Of a stretch of 50,375 nucleotides of DNA, positions 17,495-26,852 are shown piece by piece. The first letter of the stretch is position 1; every line of letters begins with the position of its first letter. Both the position numbers and the translations under genes were made by a program. Under the pieces are notes generated by a model. It was not told the origin of the DNA, did not search any database, and was given only the letters and a program-made list of their open reading frames with translations. The stretch spans positions 1 to 50,375 of the forward strand of contig MPNN01000014.1 in NCBI GenBank assembly GCA_002239045.1. Direction: 5' to 3'. This stretch comes from SAR202 cluster bacterium bin127 (lineage in GTDB: Bacteria > Chloroflexota > Dehalococcoidia > Lucifugimonadales > Lucifugimonadaceae).

Positions 17495-18574
17495 TCAACC
17501 TCCCAGCCTAAACATCTCGATCTTTTCCCTATTCGCACCGGTGACCGCTCCTTCGAGCGCAGTGTTGCTCGACCGCGTTTCAGAGTAGCGGTCGCGTCGA
17601 TTCAACCAAACACCCTCAATGATTTCGTTAATTTCGTCGTCTGTAGCTCCGTCCCGCAAGGGACCCTTCAGATCGGTTCCGCGCGTCGCGAATAGACAGG
17701 TAACCAAGCGACCCTCAGTCGTCAGTCGAGCCCGCGTGCAATCTCCGCAGAACGGTTGGGTGACCGACGTGATCACGCCGATCTCGCCCTGTCCATCGAC
17801 GTACCTGTACCGCGAAACCACCTCGCCTCGGTAGTTGGCAACCGCAGGCTCAAGCGGAAACTCGGCGTCAATGATCTCGACGATTTCCCGACCGGACACG
17901 ACCTGAGAGAGGTCCCAATCGTTCAGATTTCCAACATCCATGAACTCGATGAAACGAACGATATCGCCGGTTTTGCGGAAATGCTCTGCGGTCTCCAGGA
18001 TTGTCTGTTCGTTCACACCTCGTTGAACCACCGTATTGATCTTGAGCGGTGAAAATCCGGCCTCGCGCGCCGCATCCATTCCAGCCAGAACTTTTTCAGG
18101 TCCGTACGGGCGACCGCTCATGTGCGAAAAGACATCCTCATCCAACGCGTCCATGCTAACCGTCAATCGATTGAGACCTGCTTCCTTCAATTCGTGCGCG
18201 TAGCGCGGCAACAAGAAGCCGTTAGTGGTCATCGCCAAGTCGTCGACACCGTCAATCTCAGCAAGTCGCGCGATCAACTCGGTGACTTGGGCTCTTACCA
18301 GTGGTTCACCACCGGTGATCCTCACCTTCCGAACTCCGAATCCCACGAACAATCGGGCCAACCTAGCGATCTCCTCAAATGACAAAATCTCTTCGCGCTT
18401 AAGGAACTCGTACCGCTCACCGAATATCTCGGCTGGCATGCAATAAGGACATCGGAAATTGCATCGATCGGTTACTGAAATACGGAGGTCTCGGACGCTT
18501 CGACCGAGCGTGTCTTCGATCTTCTTGCTTGTCGCCACTGATTTCACGCACTTAGGCCCTTCACACTCCGTCAA
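17495..18574 (-). CDS. moaA: GTP 3',8-cyclase MoaA
   Basis: Radical SAM enzyme of the first step of molybdenum cofactor synthesis, converting GTP to 3',8-cyclo-GTP. The SAM cluster is DRCNFRCPYC (C38, C42, C45), followed by RITGGEPLVR. The C-terminal cluster is CGDCTRARLTTEGRLVTC, and the chain ends in the conserved Gly-Gly (RLGG). The TTG start at 18574 has no ribosome site; a GTG at 18547 preceded by GAAGGG nine bases away is an alternative and would shorten the protein by nine residues. MoaC, the next enzyme of the pathway, is in the RNase HI fusion downstream on the same strand. Confidence 0.95.
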   Translation of the reverse strand: MTECEGPKCVKSVATSKKIEDTLGRSVRDLRISVTDRCNFRCPYCMPAEIFGERYEFLKREEILSFEEIARLARLFVGFGVRKVRITGGEPLVRAQVTELIARLAEIDGVDDLAMTTNGFLLPRYAHELKEAGLNRLTVSMDALDEDVFSHMSGRPYGPEKVLAGMDAAREAGFSPLKINTVVQRGVNEQTILETAEHFRKTGDIVRFIEFMDVGNLNDWDLSQVVSGREIVEIIDAEFPLEPAVANYRGEVVSRYRYVDGQGEIGVITSVTQPFCGDCTRARLTTEGRLVTCLFATRGTDLKGPLRDGATDDEINEIIEGVWLNRRDRYSETRSSNTALEGAVTGANREKIEMFRLGG

Positions 18575-18637
18575 ATTACGATGCGAGGTGGTGTTTGAGA
18601 TTGTACCTGCCTATCAGCGACTGAGACGACGCGCCAA

Positions 18638-19261
18638 TCACCGGTCGCCAATGAGGCCGCTCAAAGCGGGCACAATCGCTTCGATGGCACGAGCTCGATG
18701 ACTCAACGAGTCCTTTTCGTCGGCGCTCATCTCCGCGGTTGTTCGAGTCTCGCCGGTAGGCACGAAAATCGGATCGTAACCGAATCCATTGCGTCCCCGC
18801 GGTTCAAAGATGATCCGACCTTCAACTGTCCCTGTCGCATGCATGAATTCGCCGTGGCATTGAGGATTGGCTACCGCGATCGCGCACTCGAAACGAGCTG
18901 TCCGATGCTCTTTTGGAACGCCTTCCAAGTTTTTCAACAAAAGACGCAAGCGGTCCATGTCCGAAAGCCCGTCGCCGCCGTAGCGCGCCGAGTGGACTCC
19001 CGGTGCTCCGTCCAGCGCATCGACCACCAATCCAGAGTCATCGGCGAGCGCGATCTCTCCAAAATGTTGAGAGTAGTATCTCGCCTTGGTGATCGCGTTG
19101 GCCAAAAAAGTCGAGCCATCCTCATCTGGCGCCGTAATACGCGGCAATTCCTCCAAACCTACGAACATCGCTGGTACTTGAGCCAATAATCGACGAAATT
19201 CGCGCACTTTCCCAGCATTCTGCGTCGCTATCAATACGCGAACGGGCTGAGATTCAATCAT
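18638..19261 (-). CDS. rdgB: XTP/dITP diphosphatase
   Basis: 207 residues, a standard RdgB/HAM1 length. It removes non-canonical purine nucleoside triphosphates before they enter nucleic acid. Signatures: VLIATQNAGKVREFRRLL at the start, ALADDSGLVVDALDGAPGVHSARYGGDG in the middle, and GRNGFGYDPIFVPTGETRTTAEMSADEKDSLSHRARA near the end. It is the first gene of the minus-strand run rdgB-moaA-RNase H, with 63 bases to moaA. The shared theme with its neighbours is clean nucleic acid precursors and hybrids, an inference. Confidence 0.96.
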   Translation of the reverse strand: MIESQPVRVLIATQNAGKVREFRRLLAQVPAMFVGLEELPRITAPDEDGSTFLANAITKARYYSQHFGEIALADDSGLVVDALDGAPGVHSARYGGDGLSDMDRLRLLLKNLEGVPKEHRTARFECAIAVANPQCHGEFMHATGTVEGRIIFEPRGRNGFGYDPIFVPTGETRTTAEMSADEKDSLSHRARAIEAIVPALSGLIGDR

Positions 19262-19349
19262 GATTTTGGCCTCGAAGTAAAGCTATGACCGAAAATGTGT
19301 CACAACGGGAGCGGTAAACGATTGACGATCGTCTCAAGACTTGTTAACT

Positions 19350-19378
19350 TTGCGACTTGCGGCGCGGAATGATATTCT
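19350..19378 (+). promoter_or_regulatory. Putative promoter of the caa3 oxidase operon
   Basis: TTGCGA (19350-19355), a 17-base spacer, then TATTCT (19373-19378) preceded by TGA, which makes an extended -10. It leaves a leader of about 115 bases before coxB. Match quality is moderate: four of six bases in each box. Confidence 0.4.
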
Positions 19379-19498
19379 AATCACGAGATTTCGCTCGATG
19401 TCGATACTCTCGAGGGAAGCCAAGCCAAGGCTTGAAACTGAGCCGCAAAGAAACGCAGACAGGCCGTCCAAACCCGATTTAGACAAGACCGCATCTCG

Positions 19499-20956
19499 AT
19501 GCAGAACTGGCTGACTTCCTCCAAATTGACTAAGCTCGCACTTCCCGTGCTGGCTCTCGCCGCCACACTGTTTATCGCGGCATGCTCCCCTGAACACCCG
19601 CAATCGACTTTCGGATATGCCGGTCCTGTCGCGCGTGATCAAGGCAATCTTTTCCTCCTGATCTTTTGGATCGCAGTCGCCGTGTTCATCATCGTCGAAG
19701 GCGGAATCATCTACATCGCGTTTCGATACCGACGCCGTGACGACAAGATCCCCAAGCAGGTCCATGGCAACACCAAGCTCGAAATCACCTGGACGATCAT
19801 CCCGTCGCTGGTCGTCGCGGCTATCGCAGTACCAACGATCATCGGCATTTGGGAACAGCAACGTGGCGCGCCCACCGACATGGGCGATGTGCTCGAGGTC
19901 GAAGCCATCGGCCACCGATGGTGGTTTGAGTTCCGCTACCCCAATCAAGAGATCGTCACCGCCAACGAACTCCATGTCCCTACCGGCAGACCGGTGAACG
20001 TCAAACTGTCATCGCAAGACGTGATCCATAGCTTCTGGGTACCCAAACTCGCTGGCAAGGTCGACATGGTGCCATTGAACGACAACCTCGTTTGGTTCAT
20101 CGCCGACGAGCCCGGGATCTACGACGGGCAATGCGCCGAATTCTGCGGGATTGCACACGCTCATATGCGTTTTCGTGTGATCGCGCACGAAGAGGACGGT
20201 TTCCAAGAATGGGTTGCGGGCATGCGCACCCCGCCGGTGCCGTTCGAAGCAGGCAGCGCAGAAGCCCAAGGCGAACTCCTATTCGCGACGAACTGCAAGA
20301 CCTGCCACACCAACGACTCGTGGCGACAAGACGCCTACTCGCTCGAAATCCAACAACAAGAATCCCGATGGAATACTTGGTTGGATGACATCGAGAACTC
20401 CCGCCTCGTTTCAGCTCCTAACCTTACGCACTACAGTCAACGGCATTTCCTCGGCTCAGGCATCAAAGAAAACTCCCGCGAAAATCTCATCAAGTGGATC
20501 ACCGACCCAGATTCGATAAAAATCGGGACTGCGATGCAAGCCCACGCCGCCGCCTATCAGGAACGCGAAGACAACAAGATCAACCTCTCGAACCAAGAGG
20601 TTGAAAATATCGCCGATTACCTACTCGCCCTCGAACCAGGCGATATTTCCCAACTCGTTGCACCCGCAATCACCGGCGGAACTCCCGAAGAACGAGGGGA
20701 ACAACTCTTCGTATCCATCGGCTGCAACGCCTGCCACTCGCTCGATGCAGACACGACGATCGTGGGCCCGAGCCTCATCGGCATCGCCGGTCGCGCCGGC
20801 ACCCGCACATCGCTGTCAGCTGACGAATACTTGCGGCAGTCCATAAACGATCCTGGCGCATTCATCGTCGATGGATTCACAAACGCCATGGTCGTGCCCA
20901 AAATCCCGCCGAATCAAGTCGATGACCTGATCGCCTACATCACAACACTCGAATAG
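19499..20956 (+). CDS. coxB: Cytochrome c oxidase subunit II with two cytochrome c domains
   Basis: 485 residues. A lipoprotein signal, LFIAACS, ends near residue 29. Two membrane helices follow, and then the cupredoxin domain with the CuA ligands: the first His in VIHSFWVPKLAGKVDMVP and the remaining set in CAEFCGIAHAHM. The C-terminal half adds two haem c sites, CKTCH at C266 and CNACH at C409. Subunit II of caa3 enzymes usually carries one haem c, so the diheme tail is unusual. It accepts electrons from cytochrome c and passes them to CuA. First gene of the operon coxB-ctaD-ctaE-ctaF-ctaG. Confidence 0.95.
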   Translation: MQNWLTSSKLTKLALPVLALAATLFIAACSPEHPQSTFGYAGPVARDQGNLFLLIFWIAVAVFIIVEGGIIYIAFRYRRRDDKIPKQVHGNTKLEITWTIIPSLVVAAIAVPTIIGIWEQQRGAPTDMGDVLEVEAIGHRWWFEFRYPNQEIVTANELHVPTGRPVNVKLSSQDVIHSFWVPKLAGKVDMVPLNDNLVWFIADEPGIYDGQCAEFCGIAHAHMRFRVIAHEEDGFQEWVAGMRTPPVPFEAGSAEAQGELLFATNCKTCHTNDSWRQDAYSLEIQQQESRWNTWLDDIENSRLVSAPNLTHYSQRHFLGSGIKENSRENLIKWITDPDSIKIGTAMQAHAAAYQEREDNKINLSNQEVENIADYLLALEPGDISQLVAPAITGGTPEERGEQLFVSIGCNACHSLDADTTIVGPSLIGIAGRAGTRTSLSADEYLRQSINDPGAFIVDGFTNAMVVPKIPPNQVDDLIAYITTLE

Positions 20957-21026
20957 CGAGCAACCAACTCGGATAAACTAAATACAGCGCCCCGCAACAC
21001 TCGTTAATCCCCCACGCAATCAAGCA

Positions 21027-22997
21027 ATGCAGACCACACATCCAGGACCAAGTCGCGAACCTATTTCGTTGAGCTTTCCGCGCATCATCCCGCGTCCGAA
21101 GAGTGAATACGGTATTTGGAGCTGGATTTCTACCGTCGACCACAAACGGATCGGCACACTGTACGCCGTAACGTCTTTCTTTTGGTTCCTGGTCGGCGGC
21201 ATTGAAGCTCTTTTAATGCGGGTGCAGCTTTCGCAAGCCGACAGCACGCTCATCGATCCCGAAATGTTCAACCAGCTCTTTACGATGCATGGCACCACTA
21301 TGGTGTTCCTCGTCGTAATGCCCCTTTCCGCGGCTTTCTTCAACTGGTTGATTCCACTTCAGATTGGCGCCCGCGACGTCGCGTTCCCTCGCCTTAACGC
21401 GCTTAGCTTCTGGATATTCCTCTTCGGTAGCCTGTTCCTCAACTTCTCATGGCTAATTGGCGATGCGCCCAATGGCGGCTGGTTCGGTTACGCTCCCAAC
21501 TCGCACGTCGCCTTCAACCCGACCAACGGAATGAACTTCTGGGTCATCGGCCTTAACATCCTTGGCGTCGCTTCCATCGCCGCAGGTCTAAACTTCATCG
21601 TCACCATCTTGAACATGCGCGCCCCGGGCATGTCGCTCACGAAGATGCCCGTCTTCACTTGGATGACCTTTGTGACGTCAGTCCTCATCGTCCTCGCCCT
21701 GCCGGTACTGACGGTAGCCCTCATCCAACTTCAGGTTGACCGCCTCTACGGAACCCACTTTTACAACACCGCCGCCGGTGGCGACCCCGTCCTCTGGCAG
21801 CACGTATTCTGGCTCTTCGGACACCCAGAGGTCTACATCCTCATTCTCCCCGCAATGGGCATCGTCTCCGAAATCCTTCCGGTGTTTTCGCGCAAGCCGC
21901 TGTTCGGCTACTCGTTCCTCGTCTTCGCCGGCGTAGCGATCGGTTTCATGGGCTGGTTCGTCTGGAGCCACCACATGTTCACCGTCGGTCTCGGGCCGGC
22001 CGCCAACTCGGCATTTGCCATCTCCACGATGGCCATCGCGATCCCAACTGGCATCAAGATCTTCAACTGGATCGGCACGATGTGGGGCGGGTCAATACGG
22101 TTCTCCACCGCGATGCTCTTCGCCATTTCATTCATCGCCATGTTCACTATTGGGGGTCTGTCTGGCGTCATGCACGCCTCCGTTCCTTCCGACGCCCAAC
22201 AGCAAGACACGTATTTCGTCGTCGCACACTTCCACTATGTGCTCTTCGGCGGAGCCATCATGGCCATTTTCGGCGGCATCTACTTCTGGTGGCCAAAAAC
22301 GACCGGATACATGCTGAGCGAGAAACTCGGCATAATCAACTGGCTCATCATGCTCATCGGCTTCAACCTTCAGTTCGCGCCACAACACTGGCTCGGCCTC
22401 GACGGAATGCCCCGCCGCATCTTTACCTACGCCGAAAACATGGGCTGGGAAAACACCAACATGATTGCCTCTGCCGGCGGCTTCCTAATGGCGTTCTCGG
22501 TCCTTTTGTTCATGATCAACGTCGTCTACAGTGCGCGTAAGCGGGTACCGGCCGGCGATGACCCTTGGGACGGCCGAACCCTCGAATGGTCGATCTCCTC
22601 GCCGCCGCCTCACTACAACTTCGAGAAGATCCCCAATGTCGAGCACCGCGACGACTTCTGGTTCACCAAACACCCGGAACTCATTGCCGAGTATTACCAC
22701 GACGAGCACTCCGGCGAACTTACCGCACCCTCCGGTGCCCAGTTCGACGACGATGTGGCTGAAGAAGAGGACGAGCACTCGGAAGAACACCACGGTGACG
22801 ACGAACACGGCCACGGCGGGATCCACCTTCCCGACATGTCCTACTATCCGATCATCCTGGCCGCCGGGCTAACCATAGTCGGTGCCGGACTAATGACCGC
22901 CGTCCCGGTGATTGTCATCGGTACAATTGTCCTGCTCTGGGGACTGTTAGGTTGGTCGTTCGAACCAGTCAACGACCCGGTCCCAGACTCACACTGA
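21027..22997 (+). CDS. ctaD: Cytochrome c oxidase subunit I
   Basis: 656 residues, the haem-copper catalytic subunit that reduces oxygen and pumps protons. Signatures: WISTVDHKRIGTLYAV at the start, MHGTTMVFL with the haem a ligand His, WQHVFWLFGHPEVYILILPAMG with the CuB His and cross-linked Tyr, WSHHMFTVG with the His pair, and HFHYVLFGGAIMAIFGG with the haem a3 and a ligands. The C-terminus is extended by an acidic, His-rich stretch (DEHSEEHHGDDEHGHGG, about residues 578-594) followed by two more predicted membrane helices. ATG at 21027. Confidence 0.97.
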   Translation: MQTTHPGPSREPISLSFPRIIPRPKSEYGIWSWISTVDHKRIGTLYAVTSFFWFLVGGIEALLMRVQLSQADSTLIDPEMFNQLFTMHGTTMVFLVVMPLSAAFFNWLIPLQIGARDVAFPRLNALSFWIFLFGSLFLNFSWLIGDAPNGGWFGYAPNSHVAFNPTNGMNFWVIGLNILGVASIAAGLNFIVTILNMRAPGMSLTKMPVFTWMTFVTSVLIVLALPVLTVALIQLQVDRLYGTHFYNTAAGGDPVLWQHVFWLFGHPEVYILILPAMGIVSEILPVFSRKPLFGYSFLVFAGVAIGFMGWFVWSHHMFTVGLGPAANSAFAISTMAIAIPTGIKIFNWIGTMWGGSIRFSTAMLFAISFIAMFTIGGLSGVMHASVPSDAQQQDTYFVVAHFHYVLFGGAIMAIFGGIYFWWPKTTGYMLSEKLGIINWLIMLIGFNLQFAPQHWLGLDGMPRRIFTYAENMGWENTNMIASAGGFLMAFSVLLFMINVVYSARKRVPAGDDPWDGRTLEWSISSPPPHYNFEKIPNVEHRDDFWFTKHPELIAEYYHDEHSGELTAPSGAQFDDDVAEEEDEHSEEHHGDDEHGHGGIHLPDMSYYPIILAAGLTIVGAGLMTAVPVIVIGTIVLLWGLLGWSFEPVNDPVPDSH

Positions 22998-23037
22998 TCT
23001 TTAGTAGATCCGATTCCCGAACGGAAAGCGACCTGAA

Positions 23038-23676
23038 TTGGCAGCCGCAACCGGTACATACGAAATCAAGAACGAACACGGCGAAGTAATCAACACTTCG
23101 ACCGGCCTGAGCAACAAAAAACTGCTCATGTGGTCGTTCCTCGGATCCGACGTTATGTTCTTCGGGTCCTTCATCGCCACTTACCTCGTATACCGCAACC
23201 GTAGCCTTGTCGGCCCCTACCCAGCAGACATCCTCGATATCCCAATCACGTCCGTCTCGACCTTCGTGTTGCTGATGAGCTCGCTAGCAATGGTGCTAGC
23301 CCTTTCCTACATTCAACAAGGTCGCCAGAAGATGGGCACCTTCTGGATCTTCTCGGTCGTCGTCCTCGGAGCGATCTTCCTGCTGTTCCAGGTCTACGAA
23401 TTCAATCACTTCGGGCAAGTCGGCCTCACTCCGCGCACCAACCTGTTCGGGACGACATTCTTCATCCTCACTGGTCTGCATGGTGCCCATGTAACACTCG
23501 GAGTGCTCTGGCTCATCTTCCTCGGATTCGGAAGCATTAAAGGCTCACTACGCGCCGACAATGCCATTGACCTCGAGATCGCCGGCCTCTACTGGCACTT
23601 TGTCGACATCGTTTGGATCGTCATTTTCACCGTCATATACCTCATCTCCGCACGCGACGTTGGCCCCCCGGGCTAG
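23038..23676 (+). CDS. ctaE: Cytochrome c oxidase subunit III
   Basis: 212 residues with five membrane helices. Signatures: LLMWSFLGSDVMFFGSFIATYLVYRNRS, GTTFFILTGLHGAHVTLGVLWL, and a final LYWHFVDIVWIVIFTVIYL. It surrounds the catalytic subunit and stabilises it. The TTG start at 23038 is the best available, with GGAAAG about 12 bases upstream; no ATG lies before the first conserved helix. It begins 40 bases after ctaD. Confidence 0.93.
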   Translation: MAAATGTYEIKNEHGEVINTSTGLSNKKLLMWSFLGSDVMFFGSFIATYLVYRNRSLVGPYPADILDIPITSVSTFVLLMSSLAMVLALSYIQQGRQKMGTFWIFSVVVLGAIFLLFQVYEFNHFGQVGLTPRTNLFGTTFFILTGLHGAHVTLGVLWLIFLGFGSIKGSLRADNAIDLEIAGLYWHFVDIVWIVIFTVIYLISARDVGPPG

Positions 23677-23707
23677 CGTCCCTTGGGTCCACTGAGAGTA
23701 AACGAAA

Positions 23708-24154
23708 ATGTCGAACTTCTGGAACAAACTCCTCTATCACGAAGGCCGAGGTTGGTGGGATCTTCCGCGCACCCAATGGCAGGATCCCAACCCACAGATG
23801 GAAGGCCCCTTTGGCCACGGTATCGCTCCGATAAAAAGAACCTGGGAAATCATCACCGCGGCCAACTACCATCACGGAACTCCTTGGTTCTATGTCCTCA
23901 TTGGCGCCATCCTCAGCATCATCACCATCGTCGAGGTCTGGGCATTCACGTGGGAAACCCTCGGTGGACTCCTAATTCCACTGATGCTCGTCCTGTCCCT
24001 CGCCAAGTTCATTCTCGTCGTCGGTTTCTTCATGCACCTGAAGTTCGACCGCAAATATTATGCTTGGATATTCACCGCCTGTATGATCATCGGCATCGGG
24101 ATCTTTGTCGCATTGCTGCTGCTTCTAGAGTACGGTAATCAAACCCAGCAATAG
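23708..24154 (+). CDS. ctaF: Cytochrome c oxidase subunit IV
   Basis: 148 residues with three membrane helices matching the small subunit IV of caa3-type and bo3-type oxidases: AILSIITIVEVWAFTWETLGG, LVLSLAKFILVVGFFMHLKFD with the conserved K-x(2)-F-x(2)-FMHLKFD end, and a last hydrophobic helix. The N-terminal 50 residues are hydrophilic and aromatic. It lies between ctaE and ctaG in the operon, 31 bases after ctaE. Confidence 0.88.
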   Translation: MSNFWNKLLYHEGRGWWDLPRTQWQDPNPQMEGPFGHGIAPIKRTWEIITAANYHHGTPWFYVLIGAILSIITIVEVWAFTWETLGGLLIPLMLVLSLAKFILVVGFFMHLKFDRKYYAWIFTACMIIGIGIFVALLLLLEYGNQTQQ

Positions 24155-24226
24155 CCGTCTACGGGCACACCGAACGGGGCCGTCGTACATCGAAATCGTA
24201 GTACGAGGCATGAAAGGCCCCAAACA

Positions 24227-25153
24227 ATGACCCCTTCCCCCGAAGTCGCTAACTCCATCGGCGATTTCTTTGCGTCTTGGTCATTCTCAGGCCCGCAGTT
24301 CATCATCGTCGCATTCCTCTCCATCACGTACATCGTGGGAATGCTCCGACTCCAGTTTCGGTCGCGGTGGCAGGCCATACCCGTCCGCAAGATGCTCTAC
24401 GGCATCGGCGGTTACGCAATTCTCTTTTTCGCCGTGGCGGGGCCCCCGGAGGCGTTCTCCGACGACATGTTCTTCGCCCACATGACCCAGCACATCCTCA
24501 TCGCCATGGTCGCGTCCGTCCTTCTCCTTGCCGCGTCGCCATTGGCCGCCTATCTGTGGGCGTTGCCCGAAACCATCCGTGCGGGAGTCGCACCATCCCT
24601 CGCCGAAACGGGTTGGTTAAGACGCATCACCGCAATTCTCACGAGCCCGAAATTCGCACTCCCAGCCTTTGTCCTCACTCTTTGGGGTTGGCACGTGCCA
24701 GAAGCCTACTCTCTGGCGCTCAACAACGACTACGCCCACCTCGCAATGCACCTTTCCATGTTCGCCACCTCGCTTCTCTTCTGGTGGCCCATAATCGGAC
24801 CACCGCCCGTGCGATTCCAACTAACAGATCCCCAGCGCATCATCTATCTCATCCTCGTCGTCACCCCCACCGCCGTCCTCGCCGCCATCATCACGCTCTC
24901 CAACTCCGTCATCTACACCCCGTACATCGACACCCCCCATCACTTCACCCTCACACCGAACGAAGACCAACGCATCGGCGGACTCCTCATGTGGATACCC
25001 GGCAACATCGTCTACCTCGCAACCCTCACAACCCTCTTCCTCCGCTGGTTCTCGCGAGAAGACCGCAAAAACCGACAATACCAACTGAATCGCAGGCAGA
25101 TCGAGGCGACGCGGAGGCGTATTCGAGAACTAGAAGAAAACGATAAGAATTAA
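24227..25153 (+). CDS. ctaG: Cytochrome c oxidase assembly protein CtaG
   Basis: 308 residues with about seven membrane helices, typical of the caa3 CtaG family (not the Cox11 type). Conserved parts: FFAVAGPPEAFSDDMFFAHMTQHILIAMVASVLLLAASP with its His pair, a VPEAYSLALNNDYAHLAMHLSMFATSLLFWWPI segment with further His, and DQRIGGLLMWIPGNIVYL. These His residues are thought to handle copper for CuB assembly, which is family knowledge. The chain ends in a basic, coiled tail (RRQIEATRRRIRELEENDKN). Last gene of the oxidase operon. Confidence 0.9.
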   Translation: MTPSPEVANSIGDFFASWSFSGPQFIIVAFLSITYIVGMLRLQFRSRWQAIPVRKMLYGIGGYAILFFAVAGPPEAFSDDMFFAHMTQHILIAMVASVLLLAASPLAAYLWALPETIRAGVAPSLAETGWLRRITAILTSPKFALPAFVLTLWGWHVPEAYSLALNNDYAHLAMHLSMFATSLLFWWPIIGPPPVRFQLTDPQRIIYLILVVTPTAVLAAIITLSNSVIYTPYIDTPHHFTLTPNEDQRIGGLLMWIPGNIVYLATLTTLFLRWFSREDRKNRQYQLNRRQIEATRRRIRELEENDKN

Positions 25154-25177
25154 GCCAGATCTTGCCGCTAGACCAGT

Positions 25178-25462
25178 CTAGAAACCCACACCTCGGCTCG
25201 TCGAATTCTCGATCCGCTCCAATATCTCGATCATGACGCGCTGATTCTCCTCCAACTTCCCCACCCGTTCGGTCAGACTAGTCATCACATTCAGCATCGA
25301 TACAAACGAATTGCTGAGCTGCCCATAGTTCTGAGTATGTTTGTAGTCAGATTCGGCCAGTTTTTCCTCGAGCCGGTCAAAACGCTCATCGACGATGTCG
25401 AAGCGCGCATCCACATCCTTCTTAGTAGCCAGTTCCTCGTGAGTATGTGCCATGGTGGTCAT
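25178..25462 (-). CDS. Small coiled-coil protein
   Basis: 94 residues with a heptad-like pattern over most of the length (ATKKDVDARFDIVDERFDRLEEKLAESD, then VGKLEENQRVMIEILERIENS). It resembles the small hypothetical coiled-coil proteins with a KKDVDxRFDxVDxRFDxLE repeat that are common in many bacteria. No enzymatic motif. ATG at 25462 with GGGGAG six bases upstream. Convergent with ctaG; the 24-base gap includes a CTAGAC-CA-GTCTAG inverted repeat without a T-run. Confidence 0.65.
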   Translation of the reverse strand: MTTMAHTHEELATKKDVDARFDIVDERFDRLEEKLAESDYKHTQNYGQLSNSFVSMLNVMTSLTERVGKLEENQRVMIEILERIENSTSRGVGF

Positions 25463-25567
25463 GCCTTACTCCCCTATCAAAAAACAGTATCTAAGCACAT
25501 AACCCCAGTCTACACAAACCTAACCCCCAAACCCAGCGCCACTCCCGCTGTTAAAATCCAATACACC

Positions 25568-25644
25568 GGGCGGTTAGCTCAGAGGCCCAGAGCGCTTGCC
25601 TTACAAGCAAGAAGTCGGAGGTTCGAATCCTCCACCGCCCACCA
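25568..25644 (+). tRNA. tRNA-Val (TAC)
   Basis: Cloverleaf with acceptor GGGCGGT...ACCGCCC, A discriminator and encoded CCA. The anticodon stem CTTGC/GCAAG encloses loop CTTACAA, giving anticodon TAC. TAAAAT at 25552-25557 may be the -10. A 26-base segment (25609-25634) is repeated exactly at 26946-26971. Confidence 0.94.
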
Positions 25645-25735
25645 GGTGCTAATGCGGGTCAGACTGCACCCGCATCCCAAGCGGGATAGTCTGGTCGGTC
25701 GTATCGTAGACCGGTACTAGGAGGGAGAGACCAAG

Positions 25736-26674
25736 GTGCGCGACACAGACACTACGGCGTGGCCCCCCGCCGCCTCGGTGCTGGACTGGCTTCTTGACTC
25801 AGACCCCTCCATCCGCTGGCAAGTCCTCCAAGATCTAGTCGATGTCGATAACATCGCCGCCGAGCGTGCCCGCGTGGCAGATAAGGGATGGGGCCGACGA
25901 CTGCTCGATGAGCAGCGCCCAGACGGGCAGTGGGGCGATGGAGAAACGCACCCGTTCTGGTGGACGAACCTGTACACCCTCCTCTACCTGCGTGATCTCG
26001 GCGTGGATCCTGAAAACGATCGCGTCCGACACTCGATCGAGCTAGTGCACTCGAGCGTGACCTGGGGTCCGTGGCACGGAGACTCTCCGTTCTTCAAGGG
26101 GGAGGAAGAGCCCTGCATCAACGGGCGCGTCGTGGCGCTCGGCGCCTACTTTGGGAAGCCGAGCCTCCGATTGGTGGACCTTCTGCTGAGCGAGCAGCTC
26201 AGGGATGGTGGGTGGAACTGCGAGGCGCCCCGCTGCTCCATGCGCTCCTCATTCCATACGACGATTTGCGTCTTGGAGGGCTTGCTCGCACACGAGCAGT
26301 TCTTCGGGGAAGACCCGGCCATCACGAAAGCCCGCGAGCGTGGTGAAGAGTATCTGCTAGAGCGGCACCTCCTCCGGCGGCTCTCCACGGGTGGTGTCAT
26401 TGACGAAGGTTGGAGGCGCCTCGCCTTTCCTCCGTTGTGGCACTACGATGTCCTGCGCGGCCTTGAATACGCGGTGACTGCAGGCTTCAAGGACGATCCG
26501 CGCCTGGCAGAAGCCATCGAGACAGTTGAAAGCCGTCAGCTTCCCGATGGACGCTGGTGCCTAGACGCTCGGCACAAGGACACCCTCCACGAGGAGATCG
26601 CCGGTGCTCCCGGAGAACCAAACCGATGGATCACGCTCCGCGCACTCCGCGCGCTGAGGCGCTTGCGCCAATGA
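25736..26674 (+). CDS. Prenyltransferase/squalene-cyclase-like toroid protein
   Basis: 312 residues rich in Trp and Gly. The recurring pattern is that of alpha/alpha-toroid proteins (terpene cyclase and protein prenyltransferase superfamily): LLDEQRPDGQWGDGETHPFWW, LLSEQLRDGGWNCEAPRC, and VESRQLPDGRWCLDA. These are QW-like repeats, but there is no DxDD cyclase motif, so the activity is unknown. The GTG start at 25736 has AGGAGGGAGA about 8 bases upstream. GC content and third-position bias look higher than in its neighbours. It sits alone between tRNA-Val(UAC) and a partial tRNA copy, which suggests an acquired islet. Confidence 0.75.
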   Translation: MRDTDTTAWPPAASVLDWLLDSDPSIRWQVLQDLVDVDNIAAERARVADKGWGRRLLDEQRPDGQWGDGETHPFWWTNLYTLLYLRDLGVDPENDRVRHSIELVHSSVTWGPWHGDSPFFKGEEEPCINGRVVALGAYFGKPSLRLVDLLLSEQLRDGGWNCEAPRCSMRSSFHTTICVLEGLLAHEQFFGEDPAITKARERGEEYLLERHLLRRLSTGGVIDEGWRRLAFPPLWHYDVLRGLEYAVTAGFKDDPRLAEAIETVESRQLPDGRWCLDARHKDTLHEEIAGAPGEPNRWITLRALRALRRLRQ

Positions 26675-26852
26675 CGGGCCCGTAGCGTCCAGCTTCTACG
26701 GCTTCGACATCTTGGAGGTGTGGTCCGCCTGCCTAGATTCGAAACTCCCAACGAAAAGTTCGCAATTCGGTACCGCCGTGCCGACCACCTCGCAGACCAC
26801 CACAGAACCTTGAGTCACGCGCTGCCACAACGAGCTATTTCGCCCCTACCCG

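Noticed and set aside
19385..19498. Possible riboswitch in the coxB leader
   Set aside because: The 115-base leader has short repeats (AGCCAAGCCAAGG) but I cannot match a known aptamer.
24277..25146. A 289-codon frame inside ctaG, rich in Arg, His and Pro
   Set aside because: Typical out-of-frame shadow of a GC-rich membrane protein gene; ctaG has clear family motifs.
26711..26748. tRNA-like 3' end on the minus strand (TTCGAAT loop and GGCGGACCA), followed by ACCACACCTCCA, which also follows the tRNA-Met gene
   Set aside because: The T-stem arms do not pair and there is no cloverleaf; the 12-base match may be chance. Not strong enough to call.
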